NCBI GenBank assembly: GCA_963514095.1
Contig: OY741266.1
Coordinates: 29,453,831-29,517,830, forward strand
Length of the DNA stretch: 64,000 nucleotides
Direction: 5' to 3'
Source of the DNA: Eutrigla gurnardus
Taxonomy: Eukaryota; Chordata; Actinopteri; Perciformes; Triglidae
Positions 38,846 to 49,247 of the stretch are shown in pieces. Every line of letters begins with the position of its first letter. Within the stretch, counting starts at the first letter, position 1. The notes under the pieces are model-generated. The model had not been told where the DNA came from. It ran no database searches and saw nothing but the letters and a program-made list of their open reading frames with translations. The translations under genes and the position numbers were made by a program.

Positions 38846-40169
38846 ACTGAAGGTAGGAGTAGTTACCATTTTCATTTCCACCCATTGGTTTGCTCAGTAA
38901 ATAGCCTTGTTTTTATTAACCCATAAATCAATAGCTTGCCTCTATGCATAATTCAAAGGGGACCCTTTATTGATGCTTTGATAATTGACAAATGGCTATC
39001 TCCATGTGGAGTAGACCCTCACAAAACAAACGCCCCTCTGACATATTCTTTATCATTTGTTTTAATTATAAATATTTTTGACATAAGAAGTCAGATTGAA
39101 ACGTATCTAAAAATAAATAAAAATCCCCCACAGTAACCCATCTGCTTCCCCTCAACTCAACTCAACGGATGCATGATTGATGATTGATAAAAATCAAATG
39201 AATCTTTTGGATCTTTACCTGAACCCTGGACTCCACGAGGTCGAGCCTGAGCGCGAGCGCCTCCCGCATGAACACATCCGGGTAGTGACTCTCGTTGAAA
39301 GCCTTCTCGAGCTCCTCCAGCTGCCACCCGGTGAAATTCGTCCTCGTGCGTCTCCGTTTACAACCGGGACTGTCCTTATCGGGGTCCCCAGAATCTGCAG
39401 TGTGTGTGTGTGTGTGTGCGTGTGTGTGTGTGTGTGTGTGTTTGTGTGAAAGAGAGAGAGTGTGTGAGTGTGTGTGTGTGAGTGAGAGAGGAGAGAGAGG
39501 GGGCTGTCATGGCAGGATTTGCTTGTAAAGCATCAGTTTAGTGTAAAGTTCAGTGCCCCCCCTAGCTCTTTAGAAATATGAAAAGAAACACACCTGTGCT
39601 TCACGTTTAAAAGTATTCCCAATAATTGCAAAAAAATCACTTTTGACCCAAGAATCAGCATTTTCATTGGCATGAATTAGTTTGTTTTTTTGTTTTGTTT
39701 TTTTTGCAGTAAAGTTTCCTTTAAAAAAATAACTTTTTTTCCTTTTAAATCCACCAAGCTAGAAACTTTTACGTGTTTTTAGTTTTTTAGTTCCGGAAAG
39801 TCCCCTAAAATGAAAGCAGTTTAATTTCTCTTCCCCCCATTAGGCCTACTTTACCGCGGGTCCGTGGAGGAGACACATAAGAGAGCCAGGCCTACCTGAG
39901 AGCTTGAACGCCTGGCTGTCGGGCGACAGCAGCGGGTTGTTGCTGACCACCGACGCCGAGCAGGAGCCGTTAAGTAATCCGTCTATAGAGAAGGAGGCAG
40001 CGGCGGCGGACTGCAGCTGGTGCCCGTTGGCGGCGAGCTCGTAGAGGTGGTGCTGGTGGTGGTGGTGGTGGTGGTGATGGGGGGGGCCGAGCGCGTACGG
40101 GAAGCCGACCAGCCCGCCCAAGGAGCCTCCGAACTGGGCGTGGGGATGCTCGAGTACCCGACTGTCCAT
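35147..40169 (-). CDS. uncx: UNC homeobox transcription factor, three exons
   Basis: Paired-class homeobox transcription factor, nuclear. Known vertebrate roles are posterior somite/sclerotome patterning and differentiation of neurons and kidney cells. Exons on the minus strand are 40169-39896, 39394-39219 and 36229-35147 (stop TAA at 35149-35147). All have GT-AG junctions and the phases join to about 510 residues, close to mammalian UNCX (about 530). The N-terminus begins MDSRVLEHPHAQFGGSLGG, followed by a His run (residues 31-41). An eh1-like FSIDGLL lies at about 60-66. The homeodomain spans about 105-164 and includes NFTGWQLEELEKAF and WFQNRRAKWRKKEN with Gln50. An intron splits homeodomain residues 46/47, the classic paired-class position. 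After it come GRPAHNSHPTTCSGEPMDPE, a basic coiled segment (EKKRRKQERKLLKSQ), a second eh1-like FSVESLLS (about 321-328), GKGHFLLYPI, an acidic run, and a C-terminus ending DVDMD. These are UNCX family hallmarks. The start was chosen because it gives the family N-terminus. Identity is very secure. Confidence 0.96.
36236..36260. repeat. (CA)12 tract at the uncx exon 3 splice acceptor
   Basis: On the transcribed (minus) strand it reads (TG)12 followed by CATATAG and then exon 3, so it replaces most of the polypyrimidine tract of intron 2. Confidence 0.95.
37234..37302. repeat. (CA)34 microsatellite in uncx intron 2
   Basis: CA run of 69 bases, about 1 kb upstream of exon 3 in transcription direction (TG-rich in the transcript). 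Confidence 0.96.
37625..37690. repeat. (AT)33 tract in uncx intron 2
   Basis: AT run of about 66 bases with one C interruption. A (TA)n tract is also present at about 38820-38845. Confidence 0.95.
37700..37915. promoter_or_regulatory. CpG-rich block inside uncx intron 2
   Basis: A short, strongly GC- and CpG-rich segment sits inside an otherwise AT-rich intron, between an (AT)n tract and an A-run. It contains an inverted pair GCTCCGGC ... GCGCCGGAGC near 37741-37770. No coding potential resembling a known protein was seen. It could be an intragenic CpG island, a start for an antisense or alternative transcript, or an enhancer. Confidence 0.35.
38510..38710. repeat. (AAT/ATT)n tract in uncx intron 2
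   Basis: Imperfect AAT trinucleotide expansion, densest at about 38635-38700. Confidence 0.9.
39397..39490. repeat. GT/GA-rich tract at the uncx exon 2 splice acceptor
   Basis: On the minus strand this is CT- then CA-rich sequence ending CACACACTGCAG directly before exon 2. The CA repeat forms the 3' end of intron 1. Confidence 0.95.
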
Positions 40170-40499
40170 GCTCGCCCGGGCGAAGTGAAGACGCAGGCGG
40201 AGGCGGTGTGGCCGAACATGCAGCCGGAACAACAACGACAAAAAAAAGTGGAGGAGAGGAGAGGAGGGAGACGTGGAAGGCGGACCGGGGGGGTGGGGGG
40301 GAGGGAGGGGGACCCAGGCGGGGACGGACCGTCTCCCGCGGTACGGTGTGCGGAGGGGAAGCGGCGGCGGCGGCGGCGGCGGCGGCGGGGACCGGGCGGT
40401 ACGCGCGGAGGAGGTAGCCTGTTTCACGTTTAACGAGTCCAGCCGAGATGTCAACGCTGCTCTCTTTCTCTCTCCGCGAGCGCACCTCATTAGGACTCC

Positions 40500-40560
40500 T
40501 CCATCTGCTCGCGGGACCAATAAGAAACGTTAATCGCCGCGTGACGTCAGAGGCGCGCTT
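40500..40560 (-). promoter_or_regulatory. uncx proximal promoter region
   Basis: This lies about 330-390 bases upstream of the uncx start codon, at the edge of a CpG-rich block covering exon 1 (about 39.9-40.56 kb). CCAAT is at 40517-40521. A full palindromic CRE, TGACGTCA, is at 40542-40549. The spacing and CpG context suit a CpG-island promoter. No clear TATA box was seen and the transcription start site is unknown. Confidence 0.5.
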
Positions 40561-40726
40561 AATGGAGTAAAGGAAGGCAGAGCACGAGGAAAGGAGAGAG
40601 AGAGAGCGTTTTCTTTTTTTTTTTTTTTACTTTGTTGGATCGATCGCTAATTACACCTGGCGCGCGCCCTTAATTCAGCCCTGTCAAAACAATGAGGACG
40701 AGGCTAAACTGGCGCGTGCAAACAGC

Positions 40727-40741
40727 CACGTGATTGATAGG
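40727..40741. promoter_or_regulatory. E-box plus Pbx-type site upstream of uncx
   Basis: CACGTG is followed directly by a TGATTGAT core (CCACGTGATTGATAGG). TGATTGAT is the classical Pbx/Hox composite site. It lies about 560 bases upstream of the uncx start codon. uncx is a Hox/Pbx-era patterning gene, so a Pbx input is plausible, but the motif is short and may be chance. Confidence 0.3.
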
Positions 40742-40828
40742 CCGACTCCTTGATAGTCTGACTATAATAACCCATATTCATACTATGCATATTTATGTTG
40801 AGAAAACACGTTTATTCTAACTTTAAGA

Positions 40829-40833
<5 letters not shown>

Positions 40834-40901
<68 letters not shown>
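40834..40901. repeat. (TC)34 microsatellite upstream of uncx
   Basis: Pure TC run of 68 bases, a homopurine-homopyrimidine mirror tract, followed by a GTGCGCGTGCGCGTG Z-DNA-type alternation. It is about 670 bases upstream of the uncx start. Confidence 0.96.
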
Positions 40902-40904
<3 letters not shown>

Positions 40905-41099
40905 CGCGTGCGCGTGTAAGTCTTTTACAGGGGCATTCAGGGCCAGATTGATCCAATAACAGCGCCTTTATCATCCCCCCTCCTTCTTTCCCTGGGCTGT
41001 CACATCGCATTTTAAACTACAAGCCTCTCTCCGTCTCGCACGCGCGCACGCGCACACACACACTGAGCCAAACTCCGCTTCATCATTATCTCGATTTGT

Positions 41100-41740
41100 C
41101 ACCTGAACAGCTTACACCGATGTTTAGTTGTAAACGACGAACAAAGTGCGTGTTCGTCCGCGTGTTGTGGTGTTGCCGAAAATCCAATATCCGCGTGCAC
41201 GCGCATTTCGTCATACGGGACGTTGGGTTGTTGTTGTTGGTTTTTCATTAGTTTAACAATGAGGATGTTATTTGGGCAGCTATACCTAATTTCTACAAGG
41301 TTTTATCAAAATGAAACAAAAAAACTTCAGGCAATAAACTTAGCAATAATGTTAAATTGTAAAAACATACACATGTAAGCTATGAAATGCAAGGCAGGAT
41401 ATCATATTTATGACAAATTATGAGAATGTATTAGAGACTTTTATGCATATACACATATAAACATTACATGGCAGTGTTACATTACATTATATTTTATGTG
41501 TATACATATATTACATATAACATATATAGCTATTATATATTATACATCTATATTATATCATATATTTAATAAGAGGGTTTTTTTTCTTACTGTACTTTAA
41601 AATCAGATTTGTTGTGTTTTCGTTCTACCTCAAAATGATCGGTTTATATCTTCATGTGTAGCGGCTCTTCTTCCTGCAGCCCGCCGTCACTTTTTAGCCG
41701 AGAACCGTCAAACCAAACACTGGCTTTAGATAGCCGCCAT
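41100..41740. other. AT-rich intergenic sequence
   Basis: No exon recognised. It is rich in ATATAT and TACATTACAT phrases at 41450-41570. Confidence 0.45.
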
Positions 41741-41819
41741 CATTCACAGGAGAAGTTTCAGTTGGTTGCAATCTGCAACGTCACCACTAGGTGCTGCCAA
41801 ATCCTACACAAGTAACAGA

Positions 41820-42066
41820 GACGAATATATTGTAAATATCCGTCCATTCTGTATATATTCTGGAAATTGTCTATAATGTACATTATACATTCTACTTAAT
41901 TTAACTTTCTTTATATAGTGTTAGTGTTAATATCTTTTTTTATATTGTACTTTTCTTGTCAATGCATGTTTATTATTTATTATCCCTATTTTTCTACTGT
42001 CTTGCTGCTGTAACGCTGTAAATTTCCCCACTGCGGGACGAATAAAGGAGTATCTTATCTTATTAT
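41820..42066. repeat. LINE/SINE-type 3' tail
   Basis: It ends CTGTAAATTTCCCCACTGCG, GGACGAATAAAGGAGTATC and TTATCTTATTATCTTA. The C-C-C-C-A then AATAAAG then TATCT-repeat tail is the hallmark of a common fish non-LTR retrotransposon 3' end. The rest is AT-rich and non-coding here. Confidence 0.6.
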
Positions 42067-42865
42067 CTTAAATTCAACACTAATTTCACTGCTCTCTTCT
42101 TCACTCCATGCATTGTAGTGTAAATTGATGTAAAACCTTATATGCAATATATAAATCTAACTCATATTTTTATGCAATGTTTACTTTGCGTGGTGTAGTT
42201 ATGGTCATTTCCAAGGAATGAAGTGAAACATAAAAGATGGACACATAAAAGAACGACTCATTTAGAATAACAAGAATAATCTCCACGCTGTTTGATCGAT
42301 ATGAAAAAAACACACACAGGTGATGAGAAGCCAATTACATTGACACATGCTATATTTATGTATAAATATACATATTAGTGTTTCACACCATTATTCTGTC
42401 AAACATGGATGTCATTAAACAAATGTACATTCAGCAGAAATGTCACGACTTTTCACCTTTTTATTAGTGATACTTGGGATTAATGACATTTGAACTCAGG
42501 TTTTGTGCTTCCATTTTAAGTGTTGTGAATTGTTAATTGTCCTCTGATATAAAAACCAAAATCAAACAATGGAAACAAAGCCTAGGTAGGAAAAAACACT
42601 GCTTATGGAGTTAGTTAGCTCCGGCGGTGTTACGTCAACCACGATTATTTCTCCGCCACAAACCATTAAAAAAAACATTTTAACCACCGACAAGCATGAC
42701 ATTTCACTTCTTTCTTTGGACATCTCTTTATTGCTCTGATGCCTAAAAAAAGACACTGATTTAAAAAAAAAAAAAAGAACTATCCCAGAGCCGTTCCTTG
42801 CTATAAGCGGGTGTATAAGGCCCCATGTAGCCACTAGGGGCCGCCAAGCTGCAAAGAAAATGCTG

Positions 42866-42914
42866 CATCTGTTGCATTTGTTGACACAAAGGTGCCTCAT
42901 TGTTTCTAGGTTTA
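42866..42914. repeat. Inverted duplicate, left arm
   Basis: GCATCTGTTGCATTTGTTGA, continuing through CACAAAGGTGCCTCATTG to TTTCTAGGTTT, is the near-perfect reverse complement of 44709-44759, with about three differences over 49 bases. Confidence 0.85.
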
Positions 42915-43759
42915 ACTTACTTGGGTCAACTTGAGATGTTTAATTTGAGTTTGAGAGAGGTTTTCCTTTTAAAGTGTAACTGATCTCCATGGATCATCTT
43001 AAAGGTATAGAAAGTCATCAAATCAAAAATCAAAGTGTTGTAGATTCAAAAAATTTACCTTGGGGGATCAGCTGGGAGTTAATCCTGCGGGGAACATGCA
43101 TTTTCATGGCAATCCATCCAATAGTTACGGAGACCTTTCACTCAAAACTACAAAAGTCAACTTCATGGTGGCATAAAAAAAAGCAGCCATTAGGCTTGAT
43201 CCTCTGGAGACAACGAATGTCTGTACGAACTGAAGAATTAATTTAATATATAAAAACTTACAATAATGGTTTTATTATTTTTCCCGCCAATCAACAACAA
43301 ATACATTTTTATTAAAACCTGAACACAAAGAACATTTTCAGCCATTTCTGGTGGAGGGTTAAAAAACAAACTGAGATTACTGCAATTAAAATGTGGTGTT
43401 TTCCTGTCCAGTTGAAGGTTTTGTCTAATGCAGGGAAATGGTGCTTGAATTGAAGTGTGCATTGGAAAAATGAAGGGTTTTGAAATTTACAATCATGGCA
43501 GGAGCAACTGGGTGTCCAGGTGGACATCTTTGGGGAAGGGAGGGAGGGAGGGGGAGAGAGAGAGAGGGGGGAGAGATTATACATATAAATTGTAAGCGGT
43601 GTCACAGAGGCCAAATCTTGCCTGAGGCGGTGACTGCTTCATTTTGTGTTAAATTTCTTGACAGAAAGCCACCCGCGTGCTGGTGAATACTGAATGGTAA
43701 TCAGAGCTGGTTGAATAAGTGCCTCCCCCCCCCCCCCCCCCTCCCCCCTCCCTCCCTCT

Positions 43760-44060
43760 TCCATTACTGTGAATTAATTCGACTTTATTTATCCAATTTC
43801 TGGAGCTGACAGAATGTTAATTTGAGTTGAGATTTCTCTCTGCTGTTCTGCTGGTGACCCGTAGCCCTGGGATTGGCGTGTTGTAATAACCCCGAATCTT
43901 TCGCCAGAAGCTCCGATAATTGTTACCTTATTAGCATGTAAATTGTTTAATTAATATTATTATGAAGAACCATATAATCCCTCCGTTACTTGACCCCGAG
44001 TCCACATCGCGGCGAGCAGGCTTTCTGCATTTCAATGTCTAGTTTTTTTAAATGGACTCT
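43760..44060. promoter_or_regulatory. Candidate conserved non-coding element upstream of uncx
   Basis: GTGAATTAATTCGACTTTAT, TTACCTTATTAGCATGTAAA and GTTTAATTAATATTATTATG are dense in homeodomain-type ATTA cores, in a non-repetitive stretch about 3.6 kb upstream of the uncx start. Confidence 0.35.
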
Positions 44061-44708
44061 TTTAATGTTGGCTGGTCGTCGGGCCTCTTATACCCCCCCT
44101 CCCCCCCCTCCATCTCACTGCAACTTTGAACGGCTTGAGAGGCGCTTTTGATGTCACCCCGTCTCTATATCTCTCTTCCACTCTCTCCATTCCCTTTTTT
44201 TATTTCTTTGCCACTCTTTCTGATGTGTATTTATTTTCTTGCTACCATTTTTGAACATCAAAATCCAACGCCTTCTTGTCATTTGCTTATAAAAGCCCCC
44301 CCTCCCTCCCTCCACTTCCCCTTTGCGAGCCAAACACATGCAGCGTTGGATGAAAAGCAGCCCTTGACTCGAGGTCCTAAGAGACCGCAGCATTTAAATT
44401 CGCCTTTCTTCCTTCCTTCCTCCTTTCTTCGTCTGGGCACGAGTGACATTGTCAGATGTTAGCTTTAATTAATTTGATAATAAGATGGGAGCGACATGCA
44501 CACAAGCCAGGGTTGGGGCTCGCCTCGCCTCCAGCAGTCCTCCTCCTTCCTCCTCCTCTCATCTCTCTGTGCAGACAACGCCACCGAACCCCACACTTAA
44601 GTGTCCCGGCTCAATGTTGCTCACAATACTTCAACAAAAACCTTTAAGATGATCCGTGGAGATGCATCAATCAGCCGAGATTTGTGAAAACCTACAGGAA
44701 ATAATAAT

Positions 44709-44759
44709 AAAAGGTAGAAACAATGAGGCACCTTTGTGTCAGCAAATGCAACAGATGCC
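44709..44759. repeat. Inverted duplicate, right arm
   Basis: TAATAAAAGGTAGAAACAAT, continuing GAGGCACCTTTGTGTCAGCA and ending ACAGATGC, is the partner of 42866-42914, about 1.8 kb away in the opposite orientation. Confidence 0.85.
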
Positions 44760-44827
44760 GTCAGCCATCCCATCGTACCTGTCCTTTACCAGATGTAAAA
44801 AAAAAAAAAGGTTTACGATTAAAACAG

Positions 44828-44844
44828 CCTGAAGGGGGCGCTGC
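44828..44844 (+). promoter_or_regulatory. Partial CTCF-like motif
   Basis: CCTGAAGGGGGCGCTGC matches the GGGGGCGCTG half of the CTCF core, with a weaker left half. It lies 70 bases from the right arm of the inverted duplicate. Confidence 0.3.
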
Positions 44845-45164
44845 TGTTAGCAATTAGCATCTGACCGTGCTGGACAAATGAGGTTAAGAAAGGTACGAGT
44901 CGAGGTTCTCTTTTTGTTGACCTTTGACCCCAACCCCCCAAAGATTTAACCACGGATGAATGCTGACTTTTCTCCACGATCATAAAACTCAGTCAACAAA
45001 TCGACTTAGTTCATATAAAAAAAAACACATCATGGTTTGTGTTCAAATAATAAAGTAACAACGTTATTTAACAAGCGTGACTTGTGGTTTCACACAGGAC
45101 ACGAATAGCGGCTTCCTGCGTCAAAGTCCTGTGTTTGTTTGACCCATCCACCACCCTTCATGCC

Positions 45165-45542
45165 TAGGGGTGAGTACTGGCAAGAACCTCACGATACGAT
45201 ACTTATCACAATACTTTGGTCACGATACGATACGTATCACGATATTGCGATATAAATAAAAAAACACAAGTACCTGTACATGTACATCAGATGATATTGA
45301 TCAGAGGACAAATTGAGTCAAATCTATTTCATTCAAAACAGCCTCTCCATTTTATTAATTCCCAGGAAATTCACTGGAATAAATATTGAAAATAAAATGA
45401 AAAAGGATAAAGTACTGCATTCACAACCCGTCTAAACATGACATTTTTTTTTTAATCGATCTTTGGAGTTGAAAAATCAATATTTTATTGGGCGGCCAAG
45501 TATCGCGATATATTGCCGTATCGATATTTTTACCCACCCCTA
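45165..45542. mobile_element. Non-autonomous hAT-like element (MITE) with intact ends
   Basis: The 378-bp element starts TAGGGGTGAGTA and ends with the reverse complement of TAGGGGTGGGTA, a 12-base terminal inverted repeat with one mismatch. It is flanked by the 8-base direct repeat TTCATGCC (45157-45164 and 45543-45550), the target-site duplication length of hAT transposons. The interior is AT-rich, with GATACGATACGTATCACGAT-type motifs, and encodes no transposase. Confidence 0.88.
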
Positions 45543-47059
45543 TTCATGCCCGTCCTTGCAGGACTTTCTCCAAGGAAAAATGTCGGATACTGGACCCGAC
45601 TGGACTCTGTGACCACATGGTGCATTTAAAGATCTATAGTTTTAGATCATGATTCCATATGTTTCAAAGACTTGCCAGCATAAGCGAGGGGGGGCATTAC
45701 AGATTTTAAGCTGACTAGACTGTCGGTCTGAAAATACAATCGTCAGATGGATTAGCATGAAAGTTTTTTACAAACATTCATGGTCCCCAGATGATGCATC
45801 CTCTTTGGTGGTCCTCTAACGCCACCATGAGGTTTTACTTTTTTGTCTTTCAGGCCTGGCATTCTCTCGGCCTCAGCTGCATCGAGAGGAAATTATCTCA
45901 ACACCAGCGTCACAGAGCTGCACTCTAGATCGATGACAAGTTAGCGGGCACCCCGGGAGGGCTCACAGTTGTTGGCGACGGGGGAATCCGATTGCACTGA
46001 GGAGCCTGAGCATTCGTCAACTGAATTCAAAGGTTTGTTTGAGACAAAGTTACTTGATTTTATTCAGCTTTAAGTTCCGTTTCAACTTCATTCAAGTTGT
46101 TGTTGTTTTTTTTTGCTAAATTGTCTGTATGTGTCCATAAAAGGCTACAATGTAACCAGAAACATTCAGAAGAAACTCCCCTTTATTTTTATTATTTTCT
46201 TTTATTTAGAGAGAAAAAATGTAGGTTAGTACACCAAAGAATGAAAAATCTCTTCTGAGCTACAACCCCCCCAATATGCCTCCTGAGAGGCGGAATCAAG
46301 TCATATTTATTTTTTAATTAGCAAACTAAGGTGAAGCGGTGGAGACTTAATTACTCAATTACTGCGTACAAGTTAATTTTTAACTTTCAGAAATGAGGTC
46401 AGTCATTATTGAAGCGATCGGTCGATAATTAAGAGTCTAATCTACATGAATTGTTTGGGAAGCGTTTTTTTTTTTATCCTTCGGTGCGTTTTGTGGAGCC
46501 TAAAACCAGGAGAGGATGCCGTTCCAATTAAAAGTGAAGGGATTTAATGTATTGATGTTTTTTTTTTCACCACCAATCTCTTTCCTGACACATAATGGAA
46601 GCTTTGATCGTTTAAAGGAGGAAATAACCCATTTCCAGGCGCGTGTTTTAGCTCCTTCTCTCCGTGCAATTATGAACTTTCCCTCCATCTAATTATGAGT
46701 GTAATTGTGCCTCCGACAGAATGAAGGCTGGAAATTCAATTGTGATTGATTTAAATTTATTTTCTTTAATTTACCTCTTGCTTGATAGATTTAACCTGGT
46801 GCCTTTGAAAGTGTGTATATGCTGTGTATATTCATACACACATACTTGCATAACTGTACATGTAGATACATTTGTGTTTAGATATAATAATGATCTTTTC
46901 ACCTTTTCCTGAAAAATGTGCATAATATGCCAAACGTTCTTATGCCGGAAAGAGTCCAAAAAGCCATTTTAATTGTTATCATTGAGTCAGATCTCCCCCT
47001 TACTCCCCCTCTTCCTCCCTTCCTTCTGCCCACTCCCCCCTTCTTTTCTTCCTTGGCTG

Positions 47060-47480
47060 TCTTGGCACAAGCCGCACGGAAATAGACCTAATTAACCCCC
47101 CTACCCCACAGGGAAATCCACTATGCAAATTAACATTTTCAAAATATAGTAATGATATCATTTGAGAAATGGCGATGCCAATTTTTCATGCGCCGGCTTG
47201 AGGTATTTGCATATACATTTTAGCAGCCCAATCAATGTTGTTCTTCCCATCTCTTCATCATCTGGAAGGGGGGGGGGGGTTCAGAATGGTTCAGCCTATC
47301 CGGCCACTAGCGGGCTACTGGAGCCCAACAAAACCATCTGCCGGGAGTAAAACAGCTTAAAGCCGCTCTGTAAACGAGGAAAGATGTTTCAATTAGGCAG
47401 CGAGGTTCATGAGCATCTCATTCAAATCACTTTAATGAAAAGCTCAGTCGGAGAAATGAAAGAGCCGACGGTGTTTGAAA
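47060..47480. promoter_or_regulatory. Candidate conserved non-coding element upstream of uncx
   Basis: TAGACCTAATTAACCCCC, CTATGCAAATTAACATTTTC (octamer-like ATGCAAAT) and GAGCATCTCATTCAAATC in mostly unique sequence, interrupted only by a G-run at 47269-47278. Texture-based call. Confidence 0.35.
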
Positions 47481-47825
47481 CAAAGGATTGTCCTTATTTT
47501 CTCAACATCACGTCTCCAATTTTGAGTTTACTTTATATTTAAATAGCTTTTACTGGAATACAATGTGTATGTATAACATTTACATTACATAAGGAATCAA
47601 ACACAGTATCACATTTAGAAAAAAAAAACAGTCATTGTTGAGGTAATCTGTTGATTAATACATAAATATTCATGAAATATGACTTCTACGTACGCTCTGG
47701 TTCATGAAATGTTAAGACTACGAAGTGGAGTAAATCTTTTTTTTTTGGGTGTGGGGGGGGGGGGGGGGGTCTGTACGATGTTGCTGCTCGTCATCGTAAA
47801 CATACTGTGGTAGATTAAATAAGTG

Positions 47826-48215
47826 AAGCCAACCTGAAGTGCCTTAAATCTGTATTCTCTCTGCTGGCCACCAGGGGGCGACTCCTCTCTGGTTGTATAG
47901 AAGTCTATGAAAAAATGGTCCTACTTCTCTCTGCTGGCCACCAGGGGGCGACTCCTCTCTGGTTGTATAGAAGTCTATGAAAAAAATGGTCCTACTTCTC
48001 TCTGCTGGCCACCAGGGGGCGACTCCTCTCTGGTTGTATAGAAGCCTATAGAAAATGTTTCTACTTCTCTCTTGATATATTGTCTTAGTAAACATTGAAA
48101 ACATGAGTTTATGTCTCAATCTCTAGTTTCATTTAGTACATTATGGTCCATTTAGAGTCCAACAGACCAGAAAGCAGGGGATGCTTTACCCTGTGATTGA
48201 CATTTCTATGACTCT
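47826..48215. repeat. Second locus of the same repeat, 3 tandem 70-71 bp copies
   Basis: The same 70-bp unit occurs three times, with motifs at 47864-47882, 47934-47952 and 48005-48023; one copy has an extra A. The flanks match the parent repeat: AAGTGAAGCCAACCTGAAGT on the left, and GGTCCATTTAGAGTCCAACA and AGAAAGCAGGGGATGC on the right. It lies about 4 kb upstream of the ubn1 start codon. Confidence 0.93.
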
Positions 48216-49230
48216 TCCCTACATTGAATGTTCTATTTAGACGCTCAGGAAGTGAATCTTCTCTTTTTATGTCCTAAGATGCTTGATTTAGATTTTTTCT
48301 ATTTGAGTGAAAACAATGAAAGTGTGTTTAGAGTTGAACAGCCTGGAGTCTTTTTTGTTCATTTCCAGGAAAGTCACCTAGATCCTTAAATTCTAAGTAA
48401 ATATTGCGACACTTTCGTCAGTGGGCCATATGCTCATTCACCGCTGCGCTGCCTCCTTTGGCGATAGACGGTGACTTAAAGGACATTTATATGAATGAAA
48501 ATCTTCCAGACTGCCACTTTAATGTCTGATATCCGACATTACACCTCATTGATTTACACTTCCTCACCAGAAGAAGCGTTCACACCGCTGCCATATTCAT
48601 TCCACAGCCCTCAGTTTAACATAACATCCATCACATCGTCGGCGTACAGTGACATACGTTAGAATTACAGACCGACTCAAATAATAATGAAATAATGAGA
48701 CACTTAACTGCGGCGTTGAGGCACTTTCTCCTTTTGTTCCTCCAATCAAAGTTCAGTTCAAACAAACCACTTTTCTTTTAGAGCCACGTGTCTCGCAGCC
48801 TTTTTTGTTCTCGTCATGTCAGCGTGCGGTCGATGGCGCTCGGCCAACATGACGGGGCAGTTTAGGCAATTAATGCTCAAAGATATCAGCCAGTGAGTGA
48901 ACTAATTTCAGATAAACTGCCAGTCCACCAAGCACAGCCTTATGATACCCTCTGGAATATCCCATCCTAACATATGCCTAATTGTTTACTACTGCTTGTT
49001 TACATAAATACAAAATGTTGCAGGGGAGGGGGGAGGAGGAAGAGAGAGAGTGAGGAGAGGCGGCACACTGTAAGACGGAGCCGGAGAATTAATAACAATT
49101 TGTGGCAGATAATTACTTATCAATTAAAGCGGTTATCCTGCCTAATTAGGCAACGTTCATTAAATTCAGCCAATTTAAACCTTAATCAAAGTTAGCAGGG
49201 CCTGACAGCTGAGCGAGGATCAGTGGAGGA

Positions 49231-49247
49231 GCGCCCTCCAGTGGAGG
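49231..49247 (-). promoter_or_regulatory. CTCF-like motif in uncx-ubn1 intergenic DNA
   Basis: On the minus strand it reads CCTCCACTGGAGGGCGC, matching a CCNCTGGAGGGCGC-style CTCF core. It lies beside a run that looks non-repetitive (about 48.8-49.2 kb). Confidence 0.4.

Noticed and set aside
40020..40533. Plus-strand Gly/Arg-rich and minus-strand Pro/Ala-rich frames around uncx exon 1
   Set aside because: Shadows of GGC/GCC repeats and the His-run codons; the real product is the MDSRVLEHPH frame.
47844..48119. 91-residue minus-strand frame with repeated units
   Set aside because: It is produced by the 70-bp tandem repeat and contains no independent coding signal.
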